Source of the DNA: Acidimicrobiaceae bacterium
Lineage (GTDB): Bacteria; Actinomycetota; Acidimicrobiia; Acidimicrobiales; Bog-793
DNA length: 43,294 nucleotides
Direction: 5' to 3'
Assembly (NCBI GenBank): GCA_027335685.1
Contig: DAHWHN010000025.1
Location: 1-43,294, forward strand
Both the position numbers and the translations under genes were made by a program. The notes below the pieces were generated by a model that saw only the letters and a program-made list of their open reading frames with translations, made no database searches and was not told the origin of the DNA. This document shows, piece by piece, positions 29,406 to 37,219 of this stretch (position 1 is its first letter; every line of letters begins with the position of its first letter).

Positions 29406-30503
29406 ATGGACCAGAACGACCTGGAGCGCCTGCTGGGTCGCTTGGTGGAGATCGGCGGGTCGGACCTGCACCTAAAGGCCGGCTCGCCGCCGCGGGTGCG
29501 CCTCAACGGCGAGCTGCGACGTGTCGGTGGCGAGCCCTCGATCGAGGCCGAGGACATGGAGGACCTCGCCCGGGCGATCATGCGCGAGCGGCTCTGGGCG
29601 AAGTTCGACGCCCACTTCGAGGCGGACTTCGCACACTCGGTGTCGGACATCGGGCGGTTCCGCGTCAACGCGTTCCGCCAGCGCGGGACGATCTCGCTCG
29701 TCTTCCGTCACGTGCGTCCCGGCACCCAGTCGCTCGCCGACCTCGGCCTGCCGGAGGCGGTTCGCCGTCTCGCCGAGGAGCCGCGCGGCATCGTGCTCGT
29801 GACCGGGCCGACCGGCTGCGGCAAGACGACGACGCTCGCCGCGATGATCGACCACATCAACAACACGCGCGAGTGCCACGTCGTGACGATCGAGGACCCG
29901 ATCGAGGTCTTGCACAAGGACAACCTCGCGTCCATCAGCCAGCGTGAGGTCGGGTTCGACACCGACAGCTTCATCGTGGCGCTCCGCTCCGCGCTGCGCG
30001 AGGACCCCGACGTCATCCTCGTCGGCGAGATGCGCGATCCCGAGACCGTCGAGACGGCGCTGACGGCCGCCGAGACCGGCCACCTGGTGCTCTCGACACT
30101 GCACACGGGCGACTCGGTCGAGACGATCAACCGCATCATCGACTTCTTTCCCGCGGGCCAGCAGCGCCAGGCCCGCATCTCGCTCGCTGCCGCCCTGCGC
30201 GGGACGATCTGCCAGCGGCTCATCCCGACGGCCGACGGCCGCTCGCGGGTTCCTGCGCTCGAGATCATGGTGGTCAACGGCAGGATCCAGCAGTGCATCG
30301 TCGAGCCGGCGCACACGAGCAACATCGGCGACATCGTCGCCGAGGGCGACTACTACGGGATGCAGACCTTTGCCCAGTCCCTCACGGGGCTGCTGAAGGC
30401 CGGACTGATCGACATCGACGGGGCGCTCGACGCCGCGCCGAACGCCCACGACCTCCGCATCACCCTCCAGCGCCAGGGCATGGCGCAGGCTGTCCTCGGC
30501 TGA
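29406..30503 (+). CDS. Type IV pilus retraction-type ATPase (PilT/PilU-like)
   Basis: A 365-aa hexameric secretion-type ATPase of PilT length. The N-terminal domain has GGSDLHLKAGSPPRVRLNGEL. Walker A is GPTGCGKTT (134-142), the Asp box is around TIEDPIEVLH, Walker B is DVILVGEMRDPETVETAL, and the His box is TGHLVLSTLHT. The AIRNLIR-type C-terminal motif needed for retraction in canonical PilT is not present (the region reads NGRIQQCIVEPAHTSNIGDIV), so a PilU-like accessory role is possible. The ATG has GGAGG 8 nt upstream. It stands alone, with its end facing the prepilin peptidase gene. Confidence 0.9.
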   Translation: MDQNDLERLLGRLVEIGGSDLHLKAGSPPRVRLNGELRRVGGEPSIEAEDMEDLARAIMRERLWAKFDAHFEADFAHSVSDIGRFRVNAFRQRGTISLVFRHVRPGTQSLADLGLPEAVRRLAEEPRGIVLVTGPTGCGKTTTLAAMIDHINNTRECHVVTIEDPIEVLHKDNLASISQREVGFDTDSFIVALRSALREDPDVILVGEMRDPETVETALTAAETGHLVLSTLHTGDSVETINRIIDFFPAGQQRQARISLAAALRGTICQRLIPTADGRSRVPALEIMVVNGRIQQCIVEPAHTSNIGDIVAEGDYYGMQTFAQSLTGLLKAGLIDIDGALDAAPNAHDLRITLQRQGMAQAVLG

Positions 30504-30547
30504 CGCGCCGCCCGGGCTCGCAGCATGGTCGGCTGTCCTCAGCCGAG
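30495..30547. terminator. Inverted repeat spanning two convergent stop codons
   Basis: CTCGGCTGA (30495-30503) and TCAGCCGAG (30539-30547) are perfect 9-bp arms. Each arm ends in the stop codon of one of the convergent genes (pilT-like and prepilin peptidase), because both encode a C-terminal Leu-Gly. The 35-nt spacer has no gene. It could act as a bidirectional terminator, though the loop is long. Confidence 0.4.
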
Positions 30548-31309
30548 CCAGGCCCGGGCGATGGTCGGCCCGTACAGCACGGCGGCGATCGTCCCGGCGG
30601 CGAGGAAGGGCCCGAAGGGCAGGCGGGCCTTGCGCCCTGCGCGGCCCGTGGCGAGCAGCGCGAGAGCTGTGGCGCCGGCGGCGACGATCCCGAGGAGCAC
30701 CCCGACGAGGGCGACCCGGTCGCCCAACCAGCCGAGGAAGGTCCCGCAGAGCGCGGCGAGGCGGACGTCGCCGTAGCCCATCGCACGCCGCGCCGCGACG
30801 AACAGCAGCGCGAACACGACGAAGCAGGCGACCCCGGCGGCGGCGGCGTGCACGAGTGCCGTCCACTGGTGCGTCGCGGCCGACGCGACGACGAGGAGCA
30901 GCCCACCGACTGTCCCGGTCACGAGGATGACCGGAGTCGGCAACCGCAAGTGCGAGAGGTCGATGGCGGCGAGCGCGACGAGGCCGGCGGCGAGCACGCA
31001 GTAGGCAGGCACGTCCCAGGGGCTCGGCAGGCGTGCTGCGACCGCGCAGAACAGCAGCGCCGTCGCGAGCTCCGTCGCCGGGTAGCGCGCGCCGATCGGC
31101 GCGCCGCAGCTCCGGCAACGTCCCCGGCGCAGCAGGTACGACAGGACGGGGACGTTGTCCGCGGCACGGATCGACGTGCCGCAGGAGGGGCAGCGGGAAC
31201 CGGGCGCGACGATCGACTCGCCGGCAGGGACCCGGTGGACGACGACCGTGAGGAACGAGCCGACGGCGAGCCCGACGACGCCGGACACGGCGATCGTGAG
31301 TGCGCTCAC
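30539..31309 (-). CDS. pilD: Prepilin leader peptidase / N-methyltransferase
   Basis: A 256-aa A24-family membrane protease. The N-terminal part has a membrane segment (VSGVVGLAVGSFLTVVVHRVP), then the two cysteine pairs of the cytoplasmic zinc loop (RCPSCG and RCRSCG), as in bifunctional peptidase-methylases. Catalytic aspartates are in AAIDLSHLRLPTP and MGYGDVRLAA (the GxGD motif). It cleaves the pilin leaders after glycine and methylates the new N-terminus. The GTG at 31309 has AGGAGG 11 nt upstream. It is divergent from the pilB operon across 84 nt and should process the four pilin-like proteins encoded at 39619-43112. Confidence 0.93.
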   Translation of the reverse strand: MSALTIAVSGVVGLAVGSFLTVVVHRVPAGESIVAPGSRCPSCGTSIRAADNVPVLSYLLRRGRCRSCGAPIGARYPATELATALLFCAVAARLPSPWDVPAYCVLAAGLVALAAIDLSHLRLPTPVILVTGTVGGLLLVVASAATHQWTALVHAAAAGVACFVVFALLFVAARRAMGYGDVRLAALCGTFLGWLGDRVALVGVLLGIVAAGATALALLATGRAGRKARLPFGPFLAAGTIAAVLYGPTIARAWLG

Positions 31310-31393
31310 GGGCGGCGCGTCCTCCTGTCGTGGCGGTGTGCGACGTTCAACCCCGACCGACCTCGTGCCGTCAGAACGTCCAGGAGGCGCACC

Positions 31394-31540
31394 GTGTCCC
31401 TCGGGCCCGAGTCGATGTCGCTGTTCGACACCCGAGGCTACTACGCGCCGTCGCGGCGTCTCGTGCTGGGTCGGCCGGCTCTCGGGCCGTGGGTGGGCGG
31501 CCCCTCTTGTCGAGCCAGACCAGGGGTGTGGCGGTGGTGA
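31394..31540 (+). CDS. Candidate 48-aa leader ORF coupled to pilB
   Basis: A GTG at 31394 has a textbook AGGAGG 6 nt upstream. The frame runs 48 codons, and its TGA overlaps the pilB ATG as TGATG. The peptide starts VSLGPESMSLFDTRGYY and ends in an Arg/Trp-rich tail. It matches no family I know. The strong ribosome site and exact overlap favour a translated peptide that couples translation into pilB, but no homology supports it. Confidence 0.4.
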   Translation: MSLGPESMSLFDTRGYYAPSRRLVLGRPALGPWVGGPSCRARPGVWRW

Positions 31541-33978
31541 TGACCCCGGAGAGCGTGGAGAGCGTGGAGGGCGCGCTCGCACCGGCGACAGTCGGGGAGG
31601 TCGGTCTGCCCGCACCGGCCGACGAGGAGTTCGAGACGGCGCGCATCGCGGCGCTCCGGGCGGGGTTCGACTTCGTCGACCTCGACGTGTTCGACGTCGA
31701 CAAGACCGCAGCGGACTCGTTCCCCGAGCACCGCGCGCGGCGCGACCACGCAGTCCCGATCGGCTGGCGCTACGGGCTCGCGATCGTCGCGGTCGCCACG
31801 CCGGAGGACTCCTTCATCCTCGACGACGTCTACCTGACCGCCGGGCGCGACGTCCACATCGTCGTCGCGACGCGCGAGCAGGTCGACCGCTGCATCGACC
31901 TCGTCTACGGCCCTGCGACCACGCCGCCGCGCACGCGGTCGAAGCCACTCGGCGAGCCGTACTCCCTCGCCCCGGGCCAACGGCTCGCGACCCCGGGCGC
32001 ACCCGGCCCGCTCACGAGCCCGGCCGGGCCGTCCGAGCTCGTCCCGACGGTCTCTGCCCCGACGAGCGACTGGCTCGCCGGGGGAGCGTCCTCGAGCGAC
32101 TGGCTCGCCGAGCTGCCCGACCTCCGCCTCGCCGCCGCGAACGAGCTCGAGGCCGCCCGCCTCGAGGCCGAGCCTCGACGGATCGAGCTCCCGGTCGTCG
32201 AGACCGAGGTCCTCGTCACGGAGCCCGAGCCCGAGCCCGAGCCCGTCCACACCGGCCCGGGGATCGCCGACGCCGACCTCGTGCTCGACGTGCCGCTGCT
32301 CGAGCGGGTCCTCGTCGAGAACGGCAAGGTCTCCGAGCAGGACATGGAGGTCGCGATCCGTCAGCAGCAGGCGACCGGGCGTCCGCTGCGCGAGATCGTC
32401 GCGGAGCTCGGCCTCGTCACCGACGCGGAGCTCCAGCAGGCGGTCACCCTCGTCGAAGGGCTCGACGTCGTCGACCTCAACAACTGGATGATCGACCCGT
32501 CCGCCGCGGAGATGCTCCCCGAGTCGCTCGCGCGCCGCTACCACATCCTCGGCATCGGCTACCGCGGTGACCGTCCCGTCGTCGCGATGGCGAACCCGTC
32601 GGACGTGTTCGCGCTCGACGACGTCCGGACCTTTGTCGGCAGGCAGGTCGAGACCGTCATCTGCACCTCGGCCCAGATCGAGGAGTACCTGCTCCGGATC
32701 TACAAGCGCAGCGACGAGGCGGACGTCGCAGCGCAGAAGGCCGCGCTCAACGCCGCCGCGGCCGACGCGTCGCCCCTCGGCGAGCTGAACGACCTCCACG
32801 CCGTCGTCGAGGACGCACCCATCGTGAAGTTCGTCAACCTGATCCTGCGCCAGGCTCTCGACGAGCGGACCTCGGACGTCCACCTCGAGCCGTCCGCCGA
32901 CGACCTCCAGGTCCGCTTCCGCATCGACGGCGTCCTGCACCACGTCACGAGCGCGCCGAAGGCGATCCAGAGCGGCGTGACGTCGCGGCTGAAGATCATG
33001 GCGAACCTCGACATCGCGGAGCACCGCGTCCCCCAGGACGGCCGGATCTCGCTCAATGCGGGAAAGCGCGAGATCGACCTGCGCGTCGCCACCTTGCCCA
33101 CGGTCCATGGCGAGAAGGTCGTCCTGCGGGTCCTCGACAAGTCGACCGCTCCGCTCGACCTCGCCCGCCTCGGCTTCGACCCGGAGGTGCTCGACCGCTA
33201 CCAGGAGTCCTACACGAAGCCCTCGGGCACGATCCTCGTGACGGGGCCGACGGGCTCGGGCAAGTCCACGACCTTGTACGCGACGCTCAACAAGCTCAAC
33301 GTCCCGGAGCGCAACCTCATCACCGTCGAGGACCCGGTCGAGTACCAGTTGCGTGGCGTCAACCAGGTCCAGGTCAACCCGCGTGCCGGACTGACCTTCG
33401 CGAACGCGCTCCGTTCGATCCTGCGCTCCGACCCCGACGTCATCTTGATCGGCGAGATCCGCGACCGCGAGACCGCGACGATCGCCGTCGAGGCGGCGCT
33501 CACCGGCCACCTCGTGCTCTCGTCCCTCCACACCAACGACGCAGCGAGCGCTCCGCTACGGCTCATCGAGATGGGGGTCGAGCCGTTCCTCGTCTGCTCG
33601 GCCCTCGACTGCGTGCTCGCCCAGCGCCTCGCACGCGTGCTGTGCGACAACTGCGCAGAGGAGTACGAGCCGACACCGGAGGAGCTGAAGGCCGCGCGCT
33701 GGGTCGCGGACAACGCGCCGGCAGACGGCGATCTCCGGTTCCGCCGCGCCGTGGGCTGCCAGGCGTGCGGCCGCACCGGCTACCGCGGCCGGGTCGCGAT
33801 CCAGGAGGTCATGACCGTGAGCGAAGAGGTCGAGCGGGCCATCCTCGCCCGTGCCTCCACCGAGGAGATCAAGCGGCTCGCGGTGTTCGAGGGCATGCGC
33901 TCGCTCGAGCGTGACGGCCTGAGAAAGGCAGCTTTGGGCATCACAAGCCTCGAGGAGATCCTGAGGGTGATCGTATGA
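31540..33978 (+). CDS. pilB: Type IV pilus assembly ATPase PilB (GspE family)
   Basis: An 812-aa extension ATPase, longer than the usual 560-600 aa. A first MshEN-like segment lies at about residues 33-125, then a Pro/Glu/Ser-rich linker including a PEPEPEPEP run, and a second, clear MshEN domain at about 250-385 (LLERVLVENGKVSEQDMEVA). The ATPase core has SDVHLEPSADDLQVRFRIDG, Walker A GPTGSGKST (569-577), TVEDPVEYQL, Walker B DVILIGEIRDRETA and HLVLSSLHTND. The zinc cysteines are 702, 705, 740 and 743. MshEN domains in other PilB/MshE proteins bind cyclic di-GMP. GTG codons at 31528-31537 are alternative starts. Its end overlaps the next gene by 4 nt. Confidence 0.94.
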   Translation: MTPESVESVEGALAPATVGEVGLPAPADEEFETARIAALRAGFDFVDLDVFDVDKTAADSFPEHRARRDHAVPIGWRYGLAIVAVATPEDSFILDDVYLTAGRDVHIVVATREQVDRCIDLVYGPATTPPRTRSKPLGEPYSLAPGQRLATPGAPGPLTSPAGPSELVPTVSAPTSDWLAGGASSSDWLAELPDLRLAAANELEAARLEAEPRRIELPVVETEVLVTEPEPEPEPVHTGPGIADADLVLDVPLLERVLVENGKVSEQDMEVAIRQQQATGRPLREIVAELGLVTDAELQQAVTLVEGLDVVDLNNWMIDPSAAEMLPESLARRYHILGIGYRGDRPVVAMANPSDVFALDDVRTFVGRQVETVICTSAQIEEYLLRIYKRSDEADVAAQKAALNAAAADASPLGELNDLHAVVEDAPIVKFVNLILRQALDERTSDVHLEPSADDLQVRFRIDGVLHHVTSAPKAIQSGVTSRLKIMANLDIAEHRVPQDGRISLNAGKREIDLRVATLPTVHGEKVVLRVLDKSTAPLDLARLGFDPEVLDRYQESYTKPSGTILVTGPTGSGKSTTLYATLNKLNVPERNLITVEDPVEYQLRGVNQVQVNPRAGLTFANALRSILRSDPDVILIGEIRDRETATIAVEAALTGHLVLSSLHTNDAASAPLRLIEMGVEPFLVCSALDCVLAQRLARVLCDNCAEEYEPTPEELKAARWVADNAPADGDLRFRRAVGCQACGRTGYRGRVAIQEVMTVSEEVERAILARASTEEIKRLAVFEGMRSLERDGLRKAALGITSLEEILRVIV

Positions 33979-35885
33979 GTCTCGACCTGCGCACGGTGTC
34001 GAAGTGGTCCCAGAGCGTCGCGGACGCGCTCGTCTCGAGCGGCCGGTTGAGCCGCGAGGACGCGCAGCGTGCGCTTGCGCGCTGCGCGACAGAGAGTACG
34101 CCCATCTTGACCGTGCTCGCGGGCGAGGGCCTCGTCCCGATGGGAGACGGTCTCGAGTGCCTGTCCGCGATCTCCGGCGTGCGAGCCGTCGACGTCCACG
34201 CGCAGCCGCCGACGCCCGACGCGCTCGTGGCCGTGCCGTCGGAGGTCGCGCACCGCTACCGCTCGGTCGGCTACCGGATCGAGGACGGCCGCATCGTGAT
34301 CGCGAGCGCGGAGCCGCTCGGCGTGAGCGAGCTCCGCGCGCTCGCAGGCTCGCTCGACCGGGGACTCGCGGGCTGCGTGCTCGTCGACCCGTCGGTCGTC
34401 GATCGCCTGCTCGACGACCCCGACGCGTTCCTTGCCGCCGTGAGCCCGCCGGTCCAGACCGTCGCGTCGACGGCGATATCCCAGCCGGACATACTCGCCG
34501 CCCTCGGTGCGCCGGACCCCGGGTTCGGCCCGCAGCTCCCCGTCGAGCCGGACAACGGCCCGGTCGGACAGCCCGGGCAGGCGGGCGACGGTGCGGGCCG
34601 GGAGCCGGCCGGCGAGCCGAACACGCCGGGTTCCGCTGCCGCCCCGGGGTCGCCGGCCACGTCTCCTCACACGCCGCCGGCTCCCGGCGGTGCCGCACCG
34701 AGCACCGGTCCAGGTGCCGTCCCTGCCAGCCAGGGCGTACCCGCGCCCGTGGGGCCGGTCGGCTTTCCGGCGACCGCGACGACCGCTGCCGACGAGGTCC
34801 TGGGGATCTCGGGTGCAGCGCTTCGGCTCGACCTCGACAGCCTGCTCGTCTTCGCCGTCGAGAACGGCGCGTCCGACCTCCACCTCGCCGAGGGCTTCCC
34901 GCCCGCACTGCGCATCGACGGCTCGATCAGGCGCATCGCGGGGATGAGCCCGCTCGACAACAACCAGCTGCGCCGGATGGTCTTCAGCATCCTGCCGCAA
35001 GCGCAACGGGAGCGCTTCGAGGCGACGAAGGAGCTCGACACGTCGCACTCGGTGCTCGGCTCCGGCCGGTTCCGTGTCAACGTTTTCCAGCAGCGTGGCG
35101 CGATCGGCGCCGTGCTGCGCATGATCCCGTCGGAGGTCCCTCCCTTCGAGTCGCTCGGCATCCCGAAGGTCGTCGCGTCCTTCGCCGAGCTGCGGCGGGG
35201 GCTCGTCCTCGTCACCGGGCCGACCGGGTCCGGCAAGTCGACGACCCTCGCGTCGATCGTCGACATCGTCAACCGGACGAAGCCGCTGCACATCATGACG
35301 GTCGAGGACCCGATCGAGTTCCTCCACAGTCACCGCCAGTCGATCGTCAACCAGCGTGAGGTCGGCCAGGACACGGAGTCCTTCGCCGAGAGCCTGCGGC
35401 ACGTGCTGCGCCAGGACCCCGACGTCATCCTCGTCGGCGAGCTCCGCGATCTCGAGACGATCTCGACGGCGCTCACCGCCGCCGAGACCGGCCACCTCGT
35501 GTTCGCGACCTTGCACACCCAGGACGCCCCCCAGACGATCGACCGCATGATCGACGTCTTCCCTCCGAGCCAGCAGGACCAGGTTCGCATCCAGCTCGCC
35601 GGCGCGCTCGAGGCGGTCGTCACCCAGCAGCTCGTGCTCGCCGCGAGCGGAGTCGGCCGTGTGCCGGTGGCCGAGGTCATGGTCTGCACGGCCGGCATCC
35701 GCAACCTCATCCGCAGCGGCAAGACCCACCAGGTGTACTCGCTCATGCAGACCGGAGGATCAGAGGGCATGCAGACCATGGACCAGGCGCTCGCGCGCGC
35801 CGTAAGCGAGGAGAAGATCACCGAGGCCATGGCCTACGACCGGTCACGTGATCCGAAGCAGCTCCAGGACTACCTGCGGTCTTGA
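33975..35885 (+). CDS. pilT: PilT retraction ATPase with fused N-terminal MshEN-like domain
   Basis: A 636-aa protein, nearly twice the normal PilT length. Residues of about 12-152 resemble the MshEN domain of PilB (VADALVSSGRLSREDAQRAL, then an alpha/beta unit ending VDPSVVDRLLDD). Residues 157-275 are a Pro/Gly/Ala-rich linker. A complete PilT follows: ASDLHLAEGFPPALRIDG, Walker A at 415-423, Walker B DVILVGELRDLETIS, and the canonical IRNLIRSGKTHQVYSLMQTG retraction motif at 575-594. It probably powers pilus retraction. The ATG overlaps the pilB stop (ATGA), so extension and retraction motors are made together. Confidence 0.92.
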   Translation: MSLDLRTVSKWSQSVADALVSSGRLSREDAQRALARCATESTPILTVLAGEGLVPMGDGLECLSAISGVRAVDVHAQPPTPDALVAVPSEVAHRYRSVGYRIEDGRIVIASAEPLGVSELRALAGSLDRGLAGCVLVDPSVVDRLLDDPDAFLAAVSPPVQTVASTAISQPDILAALGAPDPGFGPQLPVEPDNGPVGQPGQAGDGAGREPAGEPNTPGSAAAPGSPATSPHTPPAPGGAAPSTGPGAVPASQGVPAPVGPVGFPATATTAADEVLGISGAALRLDLDSLLVFAVENGASDLHLAEGFPPALRIDGSIRRIAGMSPLDNNQLRRMVFSILPQAQRERFEATKELDTSHSVLGSGRFRVNVFQQRGAIGAVLRMIPSEVPPFESLGIPKVVASFAELRRGLVLVTGPTGSGKSTTLASIVDIVNRTKPLHIMTVEDPIEFLHSHRQSIVNQREVGQDTESFAESLRHVLRQDPDVILVGELRDLETISTALTAAETGHLVFATLHTQDAPQTIDRMIDVFPPSQQDQVRIQLAGALEAVVTQQLVLAASGVGRVPVAEVMVCTAGIRNLIRSGKTHQVYSLMQTGGSEGMQTMDQALARAVSEEKITEAMAYDRSRDPKQLQDYLRS

Positions 35886-35916
35886 GACGACTGGGACGAC
35901 GAGGACGACGAGGCCG

Positions 35917-37149
35917 ATGACGACGACCTACGACTACAAAGTCCGCGACCGCGAGGGCAAGCTCATCAAGGGCAAGCTCGATGCGGACAGCGTCCCGCTC
36001 GTGGCGACACGGCTGCGGGACATGGGGTACCTGCCGATCGAGATCAAGCAGGGCTCCTCGGTCGACCTGCACGGCGACATCAGGATCCCCGGCATCACCG
36101 ACCGGGTGCGGCTGAAGGACGTCGCGACGATGAGCCGCCTGCTCGCGACGATGATCGCGGCGGGGCTGACGCTCGTACGTGCGCTCAGCGTGCTCGCCGA
36201 GCAGCTCGAGTCGAAGCCGCTCCGGGAAGCGGTGCTCGAGGTTCGCTCGGAGGTCGAGCGCGGCTCGTCCTTCTCGAGCTCGCTCGAGAAGCACCCGAAG
36301 ATCTTCACGCCGATCTACGTCTCGATGGTCCGGGCCGGCGAGGCGAGCGGGCAGCTCGACTCCGTGCTGCTCCGGCTCGCCGCGCGGCTCGAAAAGCAGG
36401 TCGAGCTGCGCGGCAAGGTGCGCTCGGCGTTCACCTACCCGATCGTCGTCGTCTGCGTCGTCGTCGTGATCGTCGCGGCGATGATGGTCTTCGTCGTCCC
36501 GACCTTCAAGCACCTCTACGCCACCTTGCACGGCAAGCTCCCGACGCCGACCCGGATCGTCATCGGCATCTCGAACACGGTCGCGAGCGTCTGGTCGATC
36601 GCCATCGTCGCCGCCCTCGTGCTCATCGTCATGGGGGTCCTGCGCTGGAAGCGCACGGACTCCGGAGGCGACATCTGGGACAGGGCCAAGCTGCGTGTCC
36701 CGGTGTTCGGCACGCTGTCGCTGAAGATCGCGATCTCGCGCTTTGCCTCCACGCTGTCGGTGCTCTTGCAGGCCGGGATCGGGATCATCGAGGCACTCGA
36801 GATCACGGCCGAGAACGTCGGCAACCGCGTCGTCGCGAAGGCCGCCCGCGACGCGCAAGCCGGAGTGCGCGAGGGTCGCTCGCTCGGGGCCGTGCTCGCG
36901 GCGTTCCCCGTCATCCCCTCGATGGTCAACCAGATGGTCGAGACGGGCGAGGAGTCCGGCACGGTGGGCGACATGCTCGGTCGCGTCGCCACGTTCTACG
37001 ACAATGAGATCGACGCGACGGTCGGCAGCCTCACGTCGCTGCTCGAGCCTGCCCTCATCGTGTTCATGGGAGCCTGCGTCGGGACGATCGTCGTCAGCTT
37101 GTACCTGCCGATGTTCGACTACGTGAAGCTCCTCACGCCGGGAGGCTGA
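35917..37149 (+). CDS. pilC: Type IV pilus inner-membrane platform protein PilC
   Basis: A 410-aa GspF-family protein with two repeated cytoplasmic domains. It starts TYDYKVRDREGKLIKGKLDAD, and the first repeat has MSRLLATMIAAGLTLVRALSVL. Membrane segments are FTYPIVVVCVVVVIVAAMMVFVV, SIAIVAALVLIVMGVL and the C-terminal LLEPALIVFMGACVGTIVVSLYLPMF. The second repeat includes FASTLSVLLQAGIGIIEALEI. It connects the PilB/PilT motors to the growing pilus. I chose the second ATG (35917), since the protein then begins right at the family start. It lies 31 nt after pilT. Confidence 0.95.
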   Translation: MTTTYDYKVRDREGKLIKGKLDADSVPLVATRLRDMGYLPIEIKQGSSVDLHGDIRIPGITDRVRLKDVATMSRLLATMIAAGLTLVRALSVLAEQLESKPLREAVLEVRSEVERGSSFSSSLEKHPKIFTPIYVSMVRAGEASGQLDSVLLRLAARLEKQVELRGKVRSAFTYPIVVVCVVVVIVAAMMVFVVPTFKHLYATLHGKLPTPTRIVIGISNTVASVWSIAIVAALVLIVMGVLRWKRTDSGGDIWDRAKLRVPVFGTLSLKIAISRFASTLSVLLQAGIGIIEALEITAENVGNRVVAKAARDAQAGVREGRSLGAVLAAFPVIPSMVNQMVETGEESGTVGDMLGRVATFYDNEIDATVGSLTSLLEPALIVFMGACVGTIVVSLYLPMFDYVKLLTPGG

Positions 37150-37174
37150 GCGTCGTGACGGCCGCCCACGAATC

Positions 37175-37189
37175 TGCACAAGATGTGCA
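37175..37189. promoter_or_regulatory. Dyad in an AT-rich patch before pilM (regulator site candidate)
   Basis: TGCACA-aga-TGTGCA is a perfect 6-bp dyad, followed directly by an AT-rich run (ATTAAATCAA at about 37190-37199) that stands out in this GC-rich DNA. It lies in the 70-nt gap between pilC and the pilM-pilN fusion, 30 nt before the ATG. It could be a regulator site or part of an internal promoter. Confidence 0.4.
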
Positions 37190-37219
37190 ATTAAATCAAG
37201 TGCCCAGGAGGGGACGAGG

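Noticed and set aside
32221-32250. Repeated GAGCCC codons as a DNA repeat element
   Set aside because: They encode the Pro-Glu linker between the two MshEN-like parts of PilB, a common flexible linker, so no separate element is needed.
31441-33531. A 696-codon minus-strand frame opposite pilB
   Set aside because: The pilB strand carries Walker A, Walker B and the zinc cysteines; the reverse frame has only biased composition.
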